Of a DNA stretch of 64,000 nt, positions 56,479-64,000 are shown one piece after another. The stretch covers positions 45,869 through 109,868 of the forward strand of contig JAVTVY010025357.1 in assembly GCA_036873755.1 (NCBI GenBank), given 5' to 3'. How positions within the stretch are numbered: position 1 is the first letter of the stretch; every line of letters begins with the position of its first letter. The notes beneath the pieces were generated by a model. That model did not search any database. It was not told where the DNA came from and saw nothing but the letters and a program-made list of their open reading frames with translations. Origin of the DNA: Hanleya hanleyi. Lineage: Eukaryota > Mollusca > Polyplacophora > Lepidopleurida > Hanleyidae. The translations under genes and the position numbers were made by a program.

Positions 56479-57184
56479 ACTTAAATAAATAGAACCTCCT
56501 CATATTGAAATGATCCGAATTCACGTGGGATAGCATGTTATCTTGTCAAATATGCGAGCTTATATCGTTGAATGACAGGTACGGTGATCAATAGATTAGA
56601 ATTGGTGTAGGAAGAGACAGGTACATGTAAATCAAACCAACAGTTGGCGAGTGAGCACGAATGCGAGCACGAACTGACGGAGTTGAAATATCGTGTTCCC
56701 ACACGAACCGGTGCACGTGGTCTTGAAGCGATCTCTTCAATCTAGGCAAACCAACATGGTATATTGCAGGGAAATACCGTATAATCTTCCGGGATATTAT
56801 ATACGTGTTTACTAAGACTGAGGGTTATCTGGCTGTTCTATTTCTTTACTTCCTTTTATTTTCATGAAATTCAATCATTTACGTATGGATACGTAAGAAC
56901 TCGTCAAAACACACGTGATGTCAAATAGCCAGTCAAGATAGGAGCTTGCCAGCACCGTGCAGGGAGGATTTTCTTTGATGTCTGCCGGTGTGATTTCCTA
57001 ATGTGGCAAGTGGTGGTTGTATTTATGTTAATTTCTTTGGAATAGCCAATCAAATTTAAATTTTAAAGACGTCATACATTGCACTTCTCCTAATATGGAC
57101 CACGAAATATTTATGGAGCTATGACATCCCCAAATCCGTATTCTGATCAGATAATGTAGTGTAGTGTAGTGTAGTGTTCGGCTT

Positions 57185-60100
57185 GGATATGTATGGTGGC
57201 CGACAGCTGCCATTCCATAAATGTAACTTTTTAAACGTTTTCTCTATTTTTTTTTATTTATTTTTTTTTAATTGATATATTTTTTCCATATTATTTCATT
57301 TTCATTTCATTTTTTTTTAATTTCATTTCCGTTTCCTTTTCGTTTCATTTGGATTTCGTTTTCATTTTCATTTCACTTCCATTTCATTTTGTTATATTTT
57401 TTTTTACTTACCGGTAAATTAAAAAAAAAACATTTCATTTTCTTTTTAAATTTCATTTCGTTTTCATTTCATTTCATTTTGATTTTGTTTTCATTTCACT
57501 TTCATTTTATTTTGTTATCACAAGGAAAAAAATATATAATGTGGCAGCGCCCGGCACTGCCAGTTTTTTTTTTTTTTTCTTCTTTTTCCTCTCTCAAAAC
57601 GAAAACAAATTCTTCTGTGGCCGAGAACTGCCAGCCGAGCGCTGCCAGCCGAGAGCTGCCAAGTCATACTATTGGCTAATGTGTATCACGTGTGTGTTCA
57701 TATTGCCGTGCCCTTAGCTGTTCTCTCACACTGCGAAATTGAAGATGAACCTGTACGACGGTAGCACTTGCCAATTGCCAACCCCCACCCCCCCATGTCT
57801 GTCCTCTCTCCCCTCGCTTCCCATAGGGGTAAATTCTCGATGTCACGAGGTGCCGACAAAAGTTCCATATATGGCGGAAAACAATGCCGCAGGATATGAG
57901 GTCATGTTGAGCGAGTAGATTCATTTATATGTCGGAAATTGGATGTTTCATGGAATCTGACTGTTGGTTCGACGTTCATTGCCCCCGTTACCAACAATCA
58001 ACAATATAAATACCTAGGTACAGGTAGGTAGAATATATTGTACCAAGTACACTAAATTATACCAACAATAGCTCACTGTAAATATGGAATTTGTACGTCA
58101 TGTCTGCGGAATAGTATGGGAACCTAGAGCTACCCAGAAGGGGTGTGACTAAAAAGCGTCCGGTAGCGTCCGGAAGCGTCCGGTAGCGCCCGGGACACCG
58201 TTCGGTACTTTTTATACCGCCCGGTACACCCTACAATACTCCTTTTGTGTCCCATACAAAATTGTGTATGTCCCATGTAAATATCGACTGATATTTGCCG
58301 TTTTCTGACTTGCGCGCATTTAATCGCATGACCTTCTGGTCTGGAATCATCCCGCCCATTTTCCTGGTCGGCTTCCCCGGTACTACTGACTGTTGTCATG
58401 TTGTCATTTCTTTGGCACCGCTTTCTAGATGATCGTTAACAGACTTCATTTATCTTTTCCTGTAAATTTGAGCTTAAATCTGCCAGTATTCTCCGAATCA
58501 TTTTTTTTTCTTATATCGTCCGGTACTTCATTCACCGTCCGGTACTGTAAATTTGATATTTTTACCCCTCGGCCAAAATTTGGCTGAAGGGTATTGTCGT
58601 CGTTATGTACGTCCGTCCGTCCGTCTGTCCGTCACACCTTTCTCGTTACCAAGATATCTTTAGAACGACTTACCCCAGGCACACCAAACTTCCAGTGTAC
58701 ATCCATATGCTCATGACCCAGAACACTATTGAATCTGGACCCGATTGGTTGAAAACTTTGGCGGCCATATTTAATTTATGCGAAACCATTAATCTTATGT
58801 ATCTCCGATACCATTTCACTGTTCAGTGGGAAATTTGGTCTAGATCATCGATGCATCAAGAAACTCCAAAAGAATGACCAAACCAGTTTCCCTGATTCGG
58901 TGGAAACCTTGGCGGCCATTTTTAATTTATGCAAAATCTTTAATGATATATATCTCTGATACCATTCAAGTGTTTTATACGAAACTTGGTATACAGCATC
59001 GATGTATCAATAGACCTGCAATGTATAACCACATCAGTTCCTCTGAGTTGCGGCAAGGATGGGCGGCCATCTTTAATTTATGCGAAATCATTAATGATCT
59101 CCATCTCTGATACCGTTCAAGTACTCGATGTAAAATTTGGTATACATCATCGATGCATCAATAGACTTAAGATAAATGACAGTTCTGGTCTTTCTGATTG
59201 GGCGGAACCTTGGTGGCCATGTTTAATTTATGCAAAATCTTTAATGATGTATGTCTTTGATACCATTTCAGTGTTCTATATGAAACTTGGTATACAGCAT
59301 CCATGTATCAAGAGACTTGCAATGAATAACCACATCAGTTCCTCTGAGTGGTGGGAAGGATAGGCGGCCATCTTTAATTTATGCGAAATCATTATGATCT
59401 CTATCTCTGATAACTTTCAAATGCTCGATGTAAAATTTGGTATACATCATCGACTCTTATGTAATGAATGAATACCGGTTTCTCTGATTGGACGGAAACC
59501 TTAGAGGCCCTTTCTCATTGCAAAATTTTTCATAATCTGTATATTCGTCACTTGACTACTTGGTGTTCCTGAAGTCTTGGTTCAAATTGAATACATTATG
59601 AATGACTGGCGCCCGGAGCCAAGGGGTTTTCAGATGCGCAGCTTCGTATTTTCTTTACGGTACGTTTTTCACCATCCGATACTTTCTAGATGTTCTATAC
59701 ATTTTTAGATGTTCTAAATGGGCGGGATGATTCCAGACTAAACGCGCGCACATCAGAAAATGGCAAATACCAGTCGATATTTACATGGGACATACACAAT
59801 TTTGTATGGGACACAAAAGGAATACTGTAGAGTGTACCGGGCGGTGTAAAAAGTACCGGACGATGTACCGGGTGCTACCGGACGCTTCCGGACGCTTTTT
59901 AGTCACACCCCTTCTTGCTAGCTCTAGGTTCCCATACCATTCCGCAACCATGACGCACAAATTCCATATTTACAGTGAGCTGTTGTTGGTATAATTTAGT
60001 GTACTTGGTACCATATATTCTACCTACCTGTACCTAGCTATTTATATTGTTGATTGTTGGTAACGGGGGCAATGAACGTCGAACCAACAGTCAGATTCCA

Positions 60101-60862
60101 TGAAACACCCAATTTTCGACATATAAATGAATCTACTCGCTCAACATGATCTCATATCTTGCGGCATTGTTTTCCGCCATATGGAACTTTTGTCGGCACC
60201 GTGACGTCCCCTATGGGAGACGGGGGGAGATAGGGCAGACAGGGGGGAGGGGGAGATTGGCAATTGGCAAGTGCTAGCGTCGTACAGGTTCATCTTCACT
60301 TTCGCATTGTGAGAGAAAATTTAAGGGTACGGCACTATGAACACACACGTGATACACATTAGCCAATAATATGACTTGGCAGCTCTCGGCTGGCAGCGCT
60401 CGGCTGGCAGTTCTCGGCCACAGAAGAATTTGTTTTCGTTTTGAGAGAGGAGAAAAAAAAAAAAACTGGCAGTGCCGGGCGCTGCCACCTCATATATTTT
60501 TTCCTTGTGATAACAAAATAAAATGAAAGTGAAATGAAAACAAAATCAAAATGAAATGAAAACAAAATCAAAATGAAATGAAAACAAAATCAAAATGAAA
60601 TGAAAAGGAAATGAAAATGAAATTTAAAAAAAAATGAAATAATGTTTTTTTTTAATTTACCGGTAAATAAAAAAAATACACAAAATGAAATGAAAATGAA
60701 AACGAAATCAAAATGAAACGAAAAGGAAACAGAAAAGAAATTTTAAAAAAATGAAATGAAATAATATGGAAAAAATATTTCAATTAAAAAAAAAAAAAAT
60801 AGAAAAAACGTTAAAAAAGTTACATTTATGGAATGGCAGCTGTCGGCCACCATAGATATGCG
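57185..60862. mobile_element. 3.7-kb foldback with ~1.2-kb arms
   Basis: The left arm 57185-58365 and the inverted right arm 59718-60862 pair from TGGTGGCCGACAGCTGCCAT / ATGGCAGCTGTCGGCCACCA at the outer ends to GGAATCATCCCGCCCATTTT / GGGCGGGATGATTCC inside. The arms differ by several percent and in the lengths of simple repeats. The interior is filled by ACCCCTCGGCC element C. Non-coding. Confidence 0.85.
58559..59650 (+). mobile_element. ACCCCTCGGCC repeat element, copy C
   Basis: Complete relative of copies A and B, including the right end GATGCGCAGCTTCGTATTT shared with copy A. It sits between the arms of the 3.7-kb foldback. Confidence 0.85.
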
Positions 60863-61003
60863 AAGAGGGTGTTACGCACGTAATGGGCCGTGTCCTGTGA
60901 CGGTTATATAATGCCCTATCAGGCTTCCCGTTTGCGGCATGGCTATATGACTGTGCGTTCAAGTGCGGAAATGAAGTTACTCCGGATGCAGTACGGACAA
61001 GAA
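60863..61003. other. Spacer, nothing recognised
   Basis: No gene, RNA or repeat seen. Confidence 0.4.
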
Positions 61004-61215
61004 CATTATAGTCTGTCCATTATAATTATTCGTCTACTATGGAGCTTGTCAAATATCATTAGGTAACTCGTGTAGAACAACTTTACAAAATGACCACCAT
61101 TTCTCCGTGATATCGATAATATATCCTGCGTGAAATAACTTTGTAATTCTCTCCATATAAAACTTCAGTACAGTTGTTTCATGTACCAGGCCTGAGTTAC
61201 ATGGACGATATCATA
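61004..61215 (+). repeat. Paralogous empty site of the hAT-like insertion
   Basis: GTCCATTATAATTATTCGTC, GTGTAGAACAACTTT and ATTTCTCCGTGATATC match 30667-30796; GATAATAT and TGTAATTCTCTCCATATAAA match 33018-33070. The two halves are continuous here, whereas 2.2 kb separates them at 30797-33012. Confidence 0.8.
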
Positions 61216-61229
61216 ATGTATTCTTGCTT

Positions 61230-61450
61230 AATGCATGAGGTGATTTTATCAATATCGATTAGTGCTTATAAATGTGAAAGAATCGTGAAAATTTAACCAT
61301 AAATCTGCATACATTATGTTCAGATTTATTTCCGGGGAAAAAGGGTAGGAAAAATCTCCGACGACCTAGAACCCCGGAGCTTCCGGGGCCTAGGCGGTGC
61401 CTGCACCCTCGACTGTTTGGTTGTGATACTCGATCCCCCCCCCCCCCCAT
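61230..61450 (+). repeat. Single unit of the ~330-bp repeat
   Basis: AACCATAAATCTGCATACAT, TTATTTCCGGGGAAAAAGGG and CCCCGGAGCTTCCGGGGCCT match the units at 31.8-32.9 kb. A C14 run follows. Confidence 0.8.
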
Positions 61451-61526
61451 GAATCTTCATTGCATCCGTCCTTGGTAGATCTTTTATTATCCTCAAATGA
61501 AATTCATACACAGCGCCTTGAAACAA

Positions 61527-61833
61527 GGAAGAACATTTGGATATAAGCCTTTATCACATGCAGCGATTCTTTCTCATTCGTCCGAATATGATAATCTCAA
61601 CATGATCTGTCCAATTTCATAATTTGATCATAAGTAGCCCATCTGATATAGGCAGTATTGAATGATCTTTGTCATTAAATATTCAAATGAATCAATGTGC
61701 ACTAATCAAATCATCGGATAAATCAGCCAATCAGAATCATTGTCTAATCACACGCATCGGTCTGGATGTGCCCATTGGTCGAGTGTTTTGCCGACCGCTT
61801 TCTTCACATTCTCCGTAGCAGTTGATAGCTCCT
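61527..61833 (+). repeat. Paralogous block, shared with 29926-30150
   Basis: Same ordered blocks as 29926-30150, with about 80 extra bases in the middle (near 61592-61710). Confidence 0.85.
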
Positions 61834-62269
61834 GTACAATCTCCTACAAAGAGAGGTTGATTTTATCATCAGTATGACTGGCGTGTTCAGGGGAGATACT
61901 TTTACGTTTGTGAAGCCAACATCTCTACACAAAAAGATCTTTGAAACAGAAAATTACTCGATTTTTCACTGTATAAATGCCTGTACTGTAAACTACCCCA
62001 GCCGAAAGTGAGGTAAAACAGTGTCGTTTCAAATTAAACATTGGTTGTTTTTGTTGTTGTTGTTGTTGTTTTTTTGTATAGTTTGTTCTCTTAACCCATG
62101 GGTATAAAAAATAAACACTGTTTGTTGGACCTCTTTGGGTCAAATTTAACTCTTTGTAGTAACATTTTGATATATAAAATACGATACATTCAACCAAAAC
62201 TAATCTAATGATTTCAGAATCACTATGTCTACAAAGACATATGTCGATATGTCATTTTGGTTAAAGGTG
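61834..62269. other. Intergenic sequence, no gene seen
   Basis: A GTTGTTGTTGTTGTTGTT run lies near 62051. Nothing else recognised. Confidence 0.4.
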
Positions 62270-63053
62270 TTAACGAAACAGCAATACAAACTTTGTGAGT
62301 CTAGCTTTAACCCGGTCATCTCCAGTTATGATCCGAACACATTGGAAAGTCTAGCTATAATCATAAAACATATCACATTAACTAGAATTTGATCTCGATA
62401 AATGGATCACGGTCGATTGGCATGTTCATGTTTCTAGCCCATAACCAGTGATTTCTGTAGTACGAGTTCGGAACTGAAGCCTACATACAATCTTTAAAAC
62501 ATAGCGCGTTAACTATAATTGACGTTGATAAGCTGTAGGTCAAGGTGAGTCAACTTGTACAGTCTTTTACAAAGCTTTGTCGTGATCTCTCGAGATATTG
62601 TCATAACTAAATTTGGAAAGGTTTCTAGTCGATCACCGGTTGCATATGCATTATGATTTTGGAGAGCCTAAATGTAATGCTTCAAAATGTAGCTCCAGTA
62701 CCGTACTAGAATTTGACCTTGATAAAATAGGTCCACGCAGATCTTACCGTCTGGCCAAAATTGACCGAGGAGTAAAACTGAATAGGTTTCTTCCTCGCCA
62801 TCACAATTCACATATCTGAACTATACTTATACCATAAACATGGTAATTATCTGTGATTGACAGATTTCTAGCCACAGTGACCATGAACTTTGAACTTTTG
62901 ATCTCTAAATGAATAGGGTTCTTCTTTGTCCCAGTTTGGCACCAATCTATGACCTGGTACTGGAGATACCGCACGCACTCAAAAGTTAATGGACGGACAG
63001 AGCTCGCTATCGCATTATACGACCTATTAAATCTCGCGACGGGCCTATAAAAA
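62270..63053 (-). mobile_element. Decayed TATACGCCCG-type element on the minus strand
   Basis: Read on the minus strand from 63053: TTTTTTATAGGCCCGTCGCG, then GGTCGTATAATGCGATAGCG and CTGTCCGTCC, parallel to the left end of the 17041 element. Further along, near 62781-62750, the minus strand reads TTACTCCTCGGTCAATTTTGG, like the ACCCCTCGGCC ends. Possibly two decayed elements side by side. Confidence 0.5.
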
Positions 63054-63539
63054 ATTGTCTAGAAAATCCCCCTCTCTTATTCTAATGACAGGCAATCGTT
63101 GAACTTTTGCATACTGGTGTGAGTGGAACGGTGGTCCCCCAGATATGAGTGTCCGCTTGCTATGACGCTTGCTAAACCAGCCCGGACACTGACATCTGAA
63201 AAGCGTCACTAGGATATCAGAGCCCGCCATAGATAAAATATAGGAGACCGGACCATCATTTCTTTCACACCGGTACAGGGAGGAGTCTATCGCGAAAGAA
63301 AATATATCACAAAGTGAGTACTGATAAGTCATTCATGTCGATAAGAAATCACAAAATTACCAATTGCAATTTCAGGAAATGACTACCTTTGAATACAGTA
63401 TGGGTCCAAATGCGTTGAAGGTGAGATTTGCAGCCTGACCGCAATTTTAACACAACAGAATTTAAATTAATTCCTGTGGAAACTAAATATTCAAGCCTAT
63501 CTTCCAAGCATATACAAGTAGATCGATAAAACAACCAAC
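63054..63539 (-). other. Probable intron of the aldo/keto reductase gene
   Basis: Lies downstream (minus strand) of the GT donor at 63539-63538. I could not find the next exon with certainty; open frames at 63045-63332 and 63349-63534 do not look like the reductase C-terminus. Confidence 0.45.
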
Positions 63540-63701
63540 CTGTTTCAGTTTTACAATTTTGCTGTTTTCCTCGAGCTGTTCTGGTGTCCTCGCGCCCACG
63601 ATAACAACAGGCACGTGAGGTTGCTGCAAAACCCAGTCGAGGGTAGCTCGTGACATGGGGACTTCCGCCTTGTCACAAATTCTTCTTATGTCCTTTAGAG
63701 C
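63540..63701 (-). CDS. Aldo/keto reductase, one internal exon
   Basis: Read on the minus strand, 54 codons in phase 0: ALKDIRRICDKAEVPMSRAT, then LDWVLQQPHVPVVIVGARTP and EQLEEN. The block SRATLxWVLQQPxVxxVIVGARTPEQLEEN is the C-terminal NADP-binding strand-loop-helix of (beta/alpha)8 aldo/keto reductases (Tas/Kv-beta-like branch), where Arg, Gln and Asn of GARTPEQLEEN contact the 2'-phosphate side of the cofactor (family knowledge). The acceptor is CTGCCTAG before 63701; the donor is ACAG|GTTGGT at 63540/63539. The catalytic Tyr/Lys/His/Asp part would be in exons beyond the window's right edge. Substrate cannot be deduced. Confidence 0.85.
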
Positions 63702-64000
63702 CTAGGCAGCATGAAAAAAATCATACAACAATTAGGTTCGAATAGCTTTCCTCGCTTGTCAGTTTTTCGCAAAAAAAAAACAAAGAAAAAAACAAAAAAA
63801 CAAGCAACATTCATTTCATTTTATTAAGTTAAAAGATTGCGTCGACATTTTGTTATTTTTCCTTCATTATTAGTCTGCAAACTTAGAATATCTGTTCTCC
63901 AGGATGCGGTTAATCGCAATACTCCTGGCTCTTCTCTGTACAAAGAGGAGGTATTATCAATCAAATAATTTGATAACTGGCATAAAGTTGCGTTTTATGA
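63702..64000 (-). other. Upstream intron of the aldo/keto reductase gene
   Basis: A/T-rich with an A-rich run at 63769-63805. No further exon seen before the window ends. Confidence 0.5.

Larger units (their letters stand above)
53655..59640 (+). repeat. 6-kb tandem segmental duplication, copy 2
   Basis: Second copy of 47613-53645. At the junction the 13-bp string CGCATAGTTGGGA occurs twice in tandem (53642-53654 and 53655-53667) but once at the left edge of copy 1. Only copy 2 continues at its right into the complete end of the ACCCCTCGGCC element and the inverted arm at 59.7-60.9 kb. Confidence 0.97.

Noticed and set aside
63045..63534. Further aldo/keto reductase exon downstream on the minus strand
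   Set aside because: Frames at 63045-63332 and 63349-63534 lack the expected C-terminal pattern of the family.

Overview
This is a non-coding-rich stretch of a eukaryotic nuclear genome. Split genes with GT/AG introns, non-LTR retrotransposon remnants, MITEs and many tandem arrays rule out a prokaryote. The GTCCGTCCGTCTGTCC-headed repeats (three ACCCCTCGGCC elements and two TATACGCCCG elements), the TTTTCAAGAGTTATGGCCC satellite and a GTGAGTGAGT-headed SINE are, as I recall, typical of molluscs. A lophotrochozoan, probably a mollusc, is an inference; the species cannot be fixed from sequence alone.

Only two host genes are recognised with confidence, one at each edge. At 2095-3996 (+) lie the last two coding exons of a ZMYND11 (BS69)-type chromatin reader: a coiled-coil exon, a 1.6-kb intron with a perfect 12 x 48-bp array, and a MYND zinc-finger exon ending at a stop. 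At 63540-63701 (-) lies one internal exon of an aldo/keto reductase. A third gene-like unit at about 20995-22270 has a repeated GGGCGTT block, a TATA box, a start codon, a C2H2 finger split by a SINE with a 12-bp target duplication, acidic 36-bp repeats and a 126-codon tail of unknown family. It appears to be a broken member of a compact gene family.

The rest is mobile and repetitive DNA. 1-0.7 kb: 160-bp satellite. 4.5-10.7 kb: ZMYND11 3' flank with small MITEs. 11.7-12.9 kb: first ACCCCTCGGCC element. 17.0-19.4 kb: a TATACGCCCG element carrying seven palindromic oestrogen-response-like sites and six DR1 sites. 19.8-20.1 kb: a MITE. 24.5-25.2 kb: a foldback with an 8-bp target duplication. 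26.5-28.3 kb: a dead non-LTR reverse transcriptase. 28.7-29.4 kb: a 110-bp array. 30.8-33.0 kb: a hAT-like insertion whose paralogous empty site lies at 61.1 kb. 33.8-34.7 kb: a foldback keeping a transposase-like helix-turn-helix start. 37.2-39.9 kb: a 5'-truncated I-type LINE with an intact RNase H and a 12-bp target duplication. 41.7-45.2 kb: nested palindromes. 47.6-59.6 kb: a 6-kb direct tandem duplication over 99% identical by eye, with a microhomology/stutter junction, followed at 59.7-60.9 kb by an inverted arm that turns its right part into a 3.7-kb foldback.

There is no operon-like cooperation between genes. What links the parts is repeat biology: nested insertion, inverted-repeat formation, and dispersal of short palindromic, transcription-factor-like motifs (ACTCAAGTTGAGT, GAACAC-N2-GTGTTC, GGTCA-N3-TGACC, TGACGTCA).
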